Of a stretch of DNA of 32,007 bases, positions 22,495 to 30,030 are shown one piece after another. The DNA is from Actinacidiphila rubida (GTDB lineage Bacteria > Actinomycetota > Actinomycetes > Streptomycetales > Streptomycetaceae), in assembly GCF_900110255.1 (NCBI RefSeq), contig NZ_FODD01000064.1, forward strand, positions 1 through 32,007, read 5' to 3'. A program made the position numbers and the translations under genes. The number at the start of each line of letters is the position of its first letter. Within the stretch, counting starts at the first letter, position 1. The notes under the pieces are model-generated. The model ran no database searches. It saw only the letters and a program-made list of their open reading frames with translations, and was not told the origin of the DNA.

Positions 22495-23048
22495 AAGAGC
22501 TGGCCGCCGACGGGGTGCCCGTCGCGGTTGCGCGCCGGGTGCTCAAGCTCGCCAGACAGCCCTACTACCGCTGGTTGGACCAGCCGGTGACCGACGCCGT
22601 GCTGAAGGCGGCTTATCGCGCGAACGCGCTGTTCGACGCCCACCGTGAGGATGCCGAGTTCGGCTACCGCTTCCTGGCGGACGAAGCGCGCGGCGCCGGG
22701 GCCGGGATGGCGGACCGGACCGCATGGCGGATCTGCCGGGACAACCGCTGGTGGAGCGTGCTCGGCAAGAAGCGTGGAAGGATCAAGAAGGCTGGCCCGC
22801 CAGTGCACGACGACCTGGTCCGCCGTGACTTCACCGCAGCCTGTGCGAACCGGCTGTGGCTCGCCGACATCACCGAGCACGCCACCGGCGAAGGCGAGCT
22901 CTGTCTCTGCGCGATCAAGGACGTCTTCAGCAACAGGATCGTGGGCTACTCCATCGACGAGCGAATGAAGTCCCGTCTGGCCGTGGCCGCTCTGGACAAC
23001 GCCGTCGTCCGCCGCGGACACGTCGCCGGGTGCATTCTGCACAGCGAC
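22491..23048 (+). pseudogene. IS3 OrfB, truncated and fused in frame to tap
   Basis: About 186 residues of OrfB: MKELAADGVPVAVARRVLKL, ARQPYYRWLDQPV, AEFGYRFLADEARGAGAGMA, then RRDFTAACANRLWLADITEH (first D), CAIKDVFSNRIVGYSI (second D) and GHVAGCILHSD. Immediately after HSD, where IS3 proteins continue RGSQF, the sequence becomes Tap. The glutamate-containing last quarter is therefore missing. The junction is in frame, giving one 426-residue open frame up to 23771. Confidence 0.85.
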
Positions 23049-23771
23049 GCCACCCCGACCGTGGCGTACGCGCAGGAGCTGATTGACACCTACCGGTTGC
23101 CGGTGGAACTCCGCCCGACCGAGGCCTTCGTGCGGCGGGATGCCGGGCCGTATCTGGATCCCTGGTACAAGCACCTGGCGGAGGCGTACAAGGCGACGAT
23201 GGCCGACCTCGGCGTGAGTTCCGACCTGACGCCGCAGCAGTTCCTGGATGCGATGGCCGGCCACAAGGCCGGCGATCCGGGTATGGCCGCGGTGCTCTCG
23301 GCGATCAAGTCGACGGTGAAGGGCGGCATCGGCAAGCTGCGCGAGCGCCCGCAGGGCACGAACTACCGGCCCGGTGAGCGGTGGCCCGCGTTGGAGCGCC
23401 CGACGTGGCGGCCCGACATCCGCGCGGCGGTGATCTCGGCGGCCAGGGTCAACATGCACCGCAAGCTGCTCAAGACCGCGCTGGCGACGCAGGCCGGCCC
23501 CGCGCCGACCGGCTCGCTGGACGCGCTGCTGCCGATCGCACTGCTGTCAGACTGCGCGGTCTACCCGGCGGCCGGACCCTCGCCGCTGGACGTCCTGCCC
23601 TACGACGCGGCCGGGAAGCCGGCGCCGGGCACGTTCCGGCTCGGCGTCTCGCCCGGCATGGTCAAGCACGAGGGAACCCAGCCGCTGTTCTGGGCGGTGG
23701 AGCTCCTGGAGCAGCAGCACAATCCGGCCCGGCACATCAAGGGCGACGACGCGCTGGACGACGGAGAGTAG
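23049..23771 (+). pseudogene. tap: Telomere-associated protein Tap, N-terminally truncated
   Basis: The last about 240 residues of Tap survive: AYAQELIDTYRLPVELRPTE, AFVRRDAGPYLDPWYKHLAE, YKATMADLGVSSDLTPQQFL, then KSTVKGGIGKLRERPQGTNY, RPDIRAAVISAARVNMHRKL and the end QQHNPARHIKGDDALDDGE. In Streptomyces, Tap (about 740 residues) binds the single-stranded 3' telomere overhang and recruits Tpg. The order tap-tpg and the three-base gap to tpg are the normal operon arrangement. The first two thirds, including the DNA-binding N-terminus, have been replaced by IS3 sequence, so Tap function is probably lost unless supplied elsewhere on the replicon or chromosome. Confidence 0.8.
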
Positions 23772-23774
23772 GCC

Positions 23775-24332
23775 GTGGGCGACATCGACGACGCACTCCG
23801 GCGCGCGGCCGCGAACACCGCCACGCGCCCCATCCCGAAGTCGGCCGGCGCGCAGATGCGGTTCCTGCTGAAGACGGAGAAGGGCTCCACCCGCGCACTG
23901 GCGGCCCGACTCGGGGTGACCCAGCGCACAGTGGAGCGCTACCTCAAGGGCACGCTGCGTCGGCCGCGCAAGGATCTCGCCGCGCGCCTGGAGCGCGAGG
24001 TCCGCCGCGACTGGCAGCCCCGCGTCCAGCAGCGGGCGAAGAAGCAGGCCGCCACCGCCACCGGGATCGTGATCGAGACCCGGGCCCGGTTCGGCTTCAC
24101 CGCCGCGCCCGGCAGCACGGACGACGGCCGGATGCGGCGCATCACCCAGCACCTGCCGCCGGCCTACGCGAGCCGACTGTTCGACGCGCAGGCCGCCGGC
24201 GCCACCGAGCAGCAGCTCCAGCGCATCGCCGCCGAAGGCCTGCAGGAGATCTACTTCAAGGACCGCGGCCGGCGCGCGGCCGACCTGGAGGTGGAGTTCA
24301 CCGACATCGACTACATCGAGCTGGACTTCTGA
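23775..24332 (+). CDS. tpg: Telomere terminal protein Tpg
   Basis: The product is 185 residues, the normal size for Tpg. It starts at GTG 23775, three bases after the tap stop, with GGAGAG at the end of tap as ribosome site. Family features are: GDIDDALRRAA, PIPKSAGAQMRFLL, the helix-turn-helix GSTRALAARLGVTQRTVERY (37-56), the central VIETRARFGFTAAPGSTDDG, then YASRLFDAQAAGATEQQLQR and the C-terminal VEFTDIDYIELDF. Tpg is covalently linked to the 5' ends of linear Streptomyces replicons and primes end-patching. A threonine in the central segment is the reported attachment residue; T115 is the candidate here. The frame is intact although tap upstream is broken. Confidence 0.92.
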   Translation: MGDIDDALRRAAANTATRPIPKSAGAQMRFLLKTEKGSTRALAARLGVTQRTVERYLKGTLRRPRKDLAARLEREVRRDWQPRVQQRAKKQAATATGIVIETRARFGFTAAPGSTDDGRMRRITQHLPPAYASRLFDAQAAGATEQQLQRIAAEGLQEIYFKDRGRRAADLEVEFTDIDYIELDF

Positions 24333-24337
24333 GCCCG

Positions 24338-26003
24338 GATCCACTGGCTTGATTCCGGAGTGATCGTTTCGGGGTTGTCTTGGCGGTCGGCGAGATGATC
24401 TTGCTGTTCGGGCAGGGAGTATTCGCTGGTCTGTCCAGCTCTTCCGCGTGTTCGGCGGTCTCGGGCCTGTGTGGGCGGGGTGGTCGGGGCTTGTCAGGCG
24501 GTGGGTGGTGGCGTGTGCACGAGGTCGAAGAGCTGGGTGAAGTTGTCGGCCCAGGGCCAGTGTTCGGGCAGGTGGAGGGTCAGGCGCCGGGCGGAGTGGG
24601 CCAGGCGGGCGGGCACGTTGATCAGATGGTCGCGGATCGTTGCAGTGGTGGCCTTGGCGTGGAAGGCGGACGCCAGGGCGCCGGCGGCGCGGGTCAGATT
24701 GTGCGCGAGAGCGGCCAGTGCGAGCCAGGCGGCGTTCGCCTGGAAGTGCCCGGAGGGGGCATGGGCGAACGGGCCGTTCTTCAAGTCCGCGATCACTTGT
24801 TCCACGACAGCATGCCGCCTGTGCTCACGTTCGGCATCGGAAAGGGAGAGCGGAGAGTCGGTGAACGCGGCGTGGTAGCGCCAGGCATCGAAGAGGGCGC
24901 CCTGTCCCTCGGGCACCGCCGCCGGGTTGAGCCGTTTGACGCGGCGCACGATCAGACGGGCGGTGACCTGCTGCTTCTTCGGCTTGGAGGTGAAGGCGGT
25001 GTAGGTGGTCTCGGCTATCTCGGCGTCCGAGATCCAGCACTGCCCCTCCTGGTCCCACACGGCCTTGGGGTACTTGATCGCCTTCCACGCGACGTCGTCG
25101 ATGCCCGCGATCGCGGCCTTGACCGAGGCGTTCATCCGCACCGTGACCGAGAACCGGACGTCCAGGGCCCGGCAGGCGTTCACGATATCGGCGCCGTAGA
25201 ACGCGGAGTCGGCCCGCACCACCACCAGGCCGCTCGCGCCGCACGCTCTCGCGGTGCCGATCGATTCGGCGACGAACGCGGCCGCACCTCGGGCGGAGTT
25301 GGACGGTCCCTTGCGCAGGCGAGTGGCGGCGATCACCGGAGCGGCCAGCGGGGTGGAGACGATCCCGATCAGCGCGTTCAGGCCCTTGACCTTGCTGTAT
25401 CCGTAGCCGGCGCCCTGCTTGGCGTAGCCGTAGGTGCGACGGATCGTGTCGTCGATGTCCACGTAGGCCACTTGGTCGGCGCCGGGCAGCAGCGGGGTGT
25501 GCGCGGCCAGTTCGGGCAGGAACCGGCGGGCCACCGCGTGCAGTTGCTTCACGTGTCCGTGGCTGAAGGAGCGCAGGAAGGAACCCAGCGTGGACGGCGC
25601 CCGCACCCCGCTGAACAGCCGCGGCAGCCCACCGTGCCGCAGCCGGTCCATGTCATCGATGCTGTCCGCCCCGGCGACCATGCCTCCGACCAGCGACATC
25701 AGCTTCGCCGCGGGAAAGGCCCCGGTGCCGTCCGTCGAGGCCGGCAGCCGGACGTGCTCGTCGACGAGTGCGGGCAGTCCGCACCGCTCGGCCAGCCGCA
25801 CCACCGGGGCCAGCCCGCCGTAGCCGACCAGATTCGGATCATCAAACCGTGCGGAGACCCTCGCTGCGGCATGGGAAGATTGCATCTCGGAAGTGCCCTC
25901 GTGGTCGTGCGTGCTGGAAGCGTGAAGAACTCCCATCATCACAGGTCGCAGGGCACTTCCTCGTTTCTCGAGAAGCTATCCACAGGCATCAAGCCGGTGG
26001 ATC
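24338..26003 (-). mobile_element. Complete IS1380-family insertion sequence
   Basis: GATCCACTGGCTTGATTCC (from 24338) and GATCCACCGGCTTGATGCC (reverse strand from 26003) form terminal inverted repeats matching at 17 of 19 positions. Length is about 1666 bp, normal for IS1380. It lies five bases behind the tpg stop and so does not damage tpg, but it removes whatever followed. No target duplication could be identified. Confidence 0.85.
24494..25885 (-). CDS. IS1380-family transposase
   Basis: The product is 463 residues from ATG 25885 (MQSSHAAARVSARFDDPNLV), chosen because GAGGG lies about ten bases upstream and homologues begin near this point. DDE-type landmarks: VAYVDIDDTIRRTYGY (first D), LVVVRADSAFYGADIV (second D) and AVVEQVIADLKNGPFAHAPS (E). 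GLAPVVRLAERCGL near the N-terminus and AWLALAALAHNLTRAAG near the C-terminus are also typical. No stops or frameshifts, and both terminal repeats are present, so the element may be active. Confidence 0.92.
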   Translation of the reverse strand: MQSSHAAARVSARFDDPNLVGYGGLAPVVRLAERCGLPALVDEHVRLPASTDGTGAFPAAKLMSLVGGMVAGADSIDDMDRLRHGGLPRLFSGVRAPSTLGSFLRSFSHGHVKQLHAVARRFLPELAAHTPLLPGADQVAYVDIDDTIRRTYGYAKQGAGYGYSKVKGLNALIGIVSTPLAAPVIAATRLRKGPSNSARGAAAFVAESIGTARACGASGLVVVRADSAFYGADIVNACRALDVRFSVTVRMNASVKAAIAGIDDVAWKAIKYPKAVWDQEGQCWISDAEIAETTYTAFTSKPKKQQVTARLIVRRVKRLNPAAVPEGQGALFDAWRYHAAFTDSPLSLSDAEREHRRHAVVEQVIADLKNGPFAHAPSGHFQANAAWLALAALAHNLTRAAGALASAFHAKATTATIRDHLINVPARLAHSARRLTLHLPEHWPWADNFTQLFDLVHTPPPTA

Positions 26004-26399
26004 AGGGCTGAAACATCCGGGCGGCAATAGTTCTTCCGTTTGTGTCCCGCAGTCACTTGCTGCGGTTGGTGCGGACTGCCACTATCCCAAGCACGTTTCT
26101 CGACTGCTGCCGGCTCCAACTACAGCTGACGGGGATACGCGTGATCACGTTGGCGCGTGAGAGCGCTGAAGGGCCGACGCCTGAGGCGTCGGCCCTTCGC
26201 ATACCCGCCCGGGTTACCGTTGGCCCTCGGCCGACTCTTACCTGGCGCGTTCTGGGCCCTACGTCGTCGACCAGTAGATTCGCTCGAACGAGACGTAGCG
26301 GGCCACTCACGCGGCTACACGAGTCCGTTCGAGCCGGCTCAGCCAGGCGCCAGTGGCCGGGTGCCCTGGCCCGGGCGCTGCTTGCAGGTGCCGCTGCCG
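26004..26399. other. Intergenic region between IS1380 and lipoprotein gene
   Basis: No convincing gene in about 395 bases. A perfect 13-bp stem-loop lies at 26169-26197 (listed separately). A GTTCGAGCC-like stretch near 26328 recalls a tRNA T-arm, but no cloverleaf can be built around it. Confidence 0.45.
26169..26197. terminator. Perfect 13-bp stem-loop, probable terminator
   Basis: AAGGGCCGACGCC and GGCGTCGGCCCTT are exact reverse complements around a TGA loop. It could end transcripts of the lipoprotein gene on the reverse strand (stop at 26400, about 200 bases away) or of something lost on the forward strand. Flanking A and T pairs make it usable from both sides. Confidence 0.65.
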
Positions 26400-27068
26400 C
26401 TAGCCGAGGCCGAGTTGGGCGAGCGCTGTTGACCAGTCGGTGATGATGGCCTGCTGAGCCTGGGCGAGGGTGATCTTGCCGTTGCACACGGCGGTGTGGA
26501 GCTTGGTCTCCACGGGGTCTTTGGCATTGTTCACCCCGGCGCCGGCCTTGTGGCCGGGGTCTGGCGGCTCGACCCACAGGTTACGAGGATCATTGGGGTC
26601 TCCGCCGAGCTGCAGCGAGATGTCGTGGTCGTACTCGGCATCGGAGAGGCTGCCGGTGTAGCCGTAGGACGCGGCGTTGGCCCGCTTCTCCTTGCCCGTC
26701 ACCGACTCCGGCGGCCGAATCCCGCCGGTGTAGCCGCTCTTGCGGCAGATCGTTGACCCGATGTTCGCCTGCGTGACTGCCGGGGAGATCGCCCCTGGCG
26801 TGCAGGCCAGGTCCGGCAACGGCTCGCCCTTGTCGTAGCGGTAGTGGCACGAGCCGGCCGGAGGTTGTGGTGCCACCGTGTATTTCGACTGTGGGCCGGC
26901 GCCGACGGGGATTGCCCCCGCTGGGTGACTCTTCGGGGTCGTAGTGCTGGATCCAAGGGGCGCGGGGTTCCCGGACGGGGCGCCGGCGGTGCTGCCGGAA
27001 GTGGGGTTGCAGCCGGCAAGGAGCAACACGGCGAGCAGCGCGAGAGCGCCGGAGTGGCGTGGGGGCAT
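26400..27068 (-). CDS. Lipoprotein with HNH-like nuclease motif
   Basis: The product is 222 residues. ATG 27068 is preceded by GAGGA with seven-base spacing. The N-terminus is a lipoprotein signal: LALLAVLLLAGC, with the acylated Cys at 20. A Ser/Thr/Pro-rich linker follows (about 21-70). The C-terminal domain has cysteines (GSCHYRY, LACTPG, TICRKSGY, AVCNGKI) and DAEYDHDISLQLGGDPNDPRN at 143-163, which has the DHxxxLxxGGxxxxxNLW pattern of secreted HNH-like nuclease domains in actinomycetes. It would be anchored outside the membrane. Such proteins may degrade extracellular or incoming DNA, though their function is not established. Active-site assignment is by pattern only. Confidence 0.72.
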   Translation of the reverse strand: MPPRHSGALALLAVLLLAGCNPTSGSTAGAPSGNPAPLGSSTTTPKSHPAGAIPVGAGPQSKYTVAPQPPAGSCHYRYDKGEPLPDLACTPGAISPAVTQANIGSTICRKSGYTGGIRPPESVTGKEKRANAASYGYTGSLSDAEYDHDISLQLGGDPNDPRNLWVEPPDPGHKAGAGVNNAKDPVETKLHTAVCNGKITLAQAQQAIITDWSTALAQLGLG

Positions 27069-27129
27069 GAGGGGTCCTCACGTGCGGGAGACGATCGCGG
27101 ACATGCTGCCCCACGCACTTGAGCACCAC

Positions 27130-27382
27130 ACCCGGCGCCCCAGCGTTCGGCGTGGATCCCGTCCGACGTATGCCACCTGCACCCGGCAGAGTCCCTTCCT
27201 CGATGGCGCGACGAACCGCTCGGACGCTTCCCGGCGGGCTGCCGTCGACTACGGCGAGCAGCGGCTCTAGCGCATTGCCGCTGAGGGCCTGCAGGAAATT
27301 TCCTTCAAGGACCGCGGGCCGCCGCGCCCACGACCTGGATGTGGAGTTCACCGACCTCGGCTACATCGAGCTGGACTTCTGA
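27130..27382 (+). pseudogene. tpg: Second copy of tpg, 3' half only, decayed
   Basis: The last 42 bases (27341-27382) are identical to the end of the intact tpg (24291-24332) except at two positions, and similarity continues upstream to about 27262 and more weakly to about 27130. Relative to intact tpg there is a Gln-to-stop change (TAG at 27268-27270, CAG in tpg) and one extra base in the run CGCGGG near 27317, after which the frame giving VEFTDLGYIELDF resumes to TGA 27380-27382. The 5' half is not recognisable. It lies 3.05 kb from the intact gene, in the same orientation. Confidence 0.85.
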
Positions 27383-27643
27383 TGACCGCCACCGACCCTG
27401 GCCCTACCAGCGAAGATGAGCCGTAGCACGACAGTTGCCACAAAAGCAGGCTTGGGTCACCAGCGCCTTGTAGTTCACCCGGACAGTGGCGCAGTGCGCC
27501 GACGTGACGACTGTGTCGGTCTCGGGTGGTTGGATAGAGAAGGCCCAATCCAGTAGGGCAAGTTGGGACCGGTTCCCGCGCGGGGTGGGGCGAATCGAGG
27601 CAGGACCGAGGCCGACGCCGGGGCCGTGAAGGGGGCAGCGCAG

Positions 27644-29599
27644 ATGTTGCTGGACGAGGTACTGATCGAGAACTTCCGCAACTTTACCGATCGGCAGTCG
27701 ATGGAGGTCGAGCCGACTGTTACGACGCTGATCGGGAAGAACGAAGCAGGCAAGACCACGATTCTCAAGGCGTTGCACCGCCTCAACCCGGCGAACCACC
27801 CAGATGGCTTCAACCTGACGCAGGAGTACCCGCGCCGGCGCCTGGCCAGAGACCGAAGGGGGCGGGACTTGGCCGAGTTCACCCCGGTACAGGCGTGGTT
27901 TGCGCTGGAAGAAAGGGACCAGGCAGCGTTCTCCAGCGCGTTTGGTGTGCCGATGACGCAAGGAACCCGGATCGTGGCTGGCCGCAACTACAGGAACGAA
28001 CTGTGGGTGGAGGTGGACGTTCCCTTCGCGGGTGTCCTTGCAGAGGCGTGCCGAGTTTCCGGCGTCGACACCGAGGATGCGGAGCGGATGTCTGATGCCA
28101 CCGACAGCGATGCCGCAACGCAGGCGGCCAAGGACCTGTCGAAGACATTGCGGGACGACGGCCAGACGGCGCGTTCCCAGGCGGTCGGGAAGGTGCCGGC
28201 CGCATTGAAGCGCTATACCCTGCTGCTCTCGGGCGAACTGGACGACGACCAGGGCGATGCTCTTGTGCGGATGCTGCCGAAGTTCTTCTATTTCTCCAGC
28301 TATGAGCTACTGCCGGGGGAGTGCGACCTGAACGAGCTTTCGGACCGTGCCCAGTCGGGGAACCTTCAGGACGGCGACGAAACCATGCTCTCGCTGTTGG
28401 CCCTGGCAGGAGAGGACCCGAAGAATCTCCTGGACGAGGACTACGACAGCCGCAAGGCGGAACTCCAGGCCGCCAGTGTGGACCTCAGCGACCGAGTCTT
28501 CGAGTACTGGAAGCAGAACGACGCGCTCACCGTGGACTTCGACACCGATATGCCTGTGGTCAGCACCGACCCCAGCACCGGTCAGCCGGTGCGCCACCGC
28601 ATTCTCAAGGTGCAGCTCCGCGATGACCGCCACGGCGGTGTGACCACCAACTTCGCCACCCGCTCTGCGGGCTTCCAATGGTTCTTCTCTTTCATGGCCG
28701 CTTTCAGCCGCTACCAGAACGCCCCCGAGCGCGTCGTAGTGCTGCTGGACGAACCGGGCACCAGCCTGCATGGTGAGGCACAGGGCGACTTCTTGCGCTT
28801 CATCTTCGGTGAGCTTGGTGCGCACAAGCAGGTGCTGTACACCACCCACTCCCAGCACATGATCGACCCGACTCGCTACGAGTCGATGCGGGCCGTGCAC
28901 GACCAGGCCACCCGCGAGCACCCCGAGCGCGGTGTGGTGATTTCCCCGGTCAGCCTGTCCGCTGACCGGACCACCGTGCTGCCTGTCGAAGCCGCCTTGG
29001 GGTACTCAGTGGCGCAGCACCTGTTCCTGGGAGCCGGCCCCCACCTCGCCGTCGAAGGCAGCAGTGACTTCGTCTTCCTGACGCGAATGTCCGAGTACCT
29101 GATTACTAAGGGCCGGCAGGGGCTACCGGCTCGCATGTCGATCATCCCTGTCGGCGGCATCGGCAACATGCCCGCGTTCGTCGCCCTCTTGGGCCGGCGC
29201 CTAGAGGTGTTCGCCCTCATCGACGGCGCAGAAACCAGCAAGGTGACCGGCAAGGTCCGCAAGGCAGCCCAGGCGGCCGGCGTAAATCCGTCCCGGATCG
29301 TCGTCATCGGGGAACTGGACGGCCTCCCCGCCTCCGGCGACATCGAGGACTTGTTCGCCCCGAAGGACTACCTCTGGCTGTACAGCCGAGCCGTCAAGAA
29401 GCTCACCGAGAACCAGCTCGCCAACACACCGGAGCCCATTCTCAAGCGGATTAACCAGGTCAACGGCACGTTCGACCACGTCGGCCCGGCCCACCAGTTG
29501 ACCAGCGACCTCGATGCCTTCTTCGCTCAGGTCGACGCCACGACCCTGGACCGGTTCGAGCAGCTCTTCAAGTGCCTGACCACCGACCCCATAAACTGA
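27644..29599 (+). CDS. OLD-family ATP-dependent nuclease (AAA15 ATPase plus TOPRIM)
   Basis: The product is 651 residues from ATG 27644, with AAGGGGG eight bases upstream. The N-terminal ABC-type ATPase shows LIENFRNFTD, Walker A GKNEAGKTT (31-39), signature-like TRSAGFQWFFSF (339-350), Walker B VVVLLDEPG (364-372) and the H-loop YTTHSQHM (399-406). The C-terminal TOPRIM (about 465-600) shows LAVEGSSDFVFL (E471), FALIDGAE (D527) and GDIEDLF (565-571). The second aspartate of the usual DxD reads Ala (A529), so metal binding may be altered. OLD proteins are phage-defence or phage-encoded nucleases. No GajB-type helicase follows, so this is not a Gabija pair; a single-gene class 1 OLD is the closest description. 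Confidence 0.85.
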   Translation: MLLDEVLIENFRNFTDRQSMEVEPTVTTLIGKNEAGKTTILKALHRLNPANHPDGFNLTQEYPRRRLARDRRGRDLAEFTPVQAWFALEERDQAAFSSAFGVPMTQGTRIVAGRNYRNELWVEVDVPFAGVLAEACRVSGVDTEDAERMSDATDSDAATQAAKDLSKTLRDDGQTARSQAVGKVPAALKRYTLLLSGELDDDQGDALVRMLPKFFYFSSYELLPGECDLNELSDRAQSGNLQDGDETMLSLLALAGEDPKNLLDEDYDSRKAELQAASVDLSDRVFEYWKQNDALTVDFDTDMPVVSTDPSTGQPVRHRILKVQLRDDRHGGVTTNFATRSAGFQWFFSFMAAFSRYQNAPERVVVLLDEPGTSLHGEAQGDFLRFIFGELGAHKQVLYTTHSQHMIDPTRYESMRAVHDQATREHPERGVVISPVSLSADRTTVLPVEAALGYSVAQHLFLGAGPHLAVEGSSDFVFLTRMSEYLITKGRQGLPARMSIIPVGGIGNMPAFVALLGRRLEVFALIDGAETSKVTGKVRKAAQAAGVNPSRIVVIGELDGLPASGDIEDLFAPKDYLWLYSRAVKKLTENQLANTPEPILKRINQVNGTFDHVGPAHQLTSDLDAFFAQVDATTLDRFEQLFKCLTTDPIN

Positions 29600-29679
29600 C
29601 ACCGGTCGACTCGGGCGTCCGTGCATCTGACCAGCCTCGCAGCGTCCACACGGAGCAGCAGTTTCAACAGGGGCCCGGC

Positions 29680-29816
29680 TTCCGGCACGTCGGCGTCGAG
29701 TTCGTCTGCGCGCCGGAAGACGCCCACGCCATCGGCTCAGGCAGCTCCGGAACACCGTCGAAGAGATCCTGGGCGGCTACAGCGACGACGACATCATCGG
29801 CTACGGCGTCGACTGA
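29680..29816 (+). pseudogene. C-terminal remnant of an unrecognised gene
   Basis: Between the OLD gene and the next gene (29600-30030) only a broken fragment is seen. One frame reads GPGFRHVGVEFVCAPEDAHA, and after a frameshift another reads QLRNTVEEILGGYSDDDIIGYGVD with TGA at 29814-29816. The acidic ending looks like a genuine protein tail. No family is recognised. The rest of 29817-30030 shows nothing. Confidence 0.35.
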
Positions 29817-30030
29817 TCGGCCAGCAGCTAGCCGGCGACGCCCGACACCCGTACGACGGTGCCCCTTCCCGGCATTCGAGGTGCCGGGAAGGCGCCGCTC
29901 ATCGTAAATGCGCTGCTCGCGGGAGCACGCCGTCGATTGGCGGCTGCGGCCGCCAGCCCCTGGAAACCGGCGGCGTCCCAGACCCGGGCCGGGCAGAATC
30001 GGGTGATCACTGCACCCAACTGGGGGACCT

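Noticed and set aside
24380..26011. 543-codon open frame on the + strand
   Set aside because: It is the antisense shadow of the IS1380 transposase; the translation is Gly/Arg/Val-rich with no domain, whereas the reverse strand gives a clear transposase.
26320..26345. tRNA-like T-arm (GTTCGAGCC)
   Set aside because: Flanking bases do not form a five-pair stem, and no acceptor, D or anticodon arm could be found.
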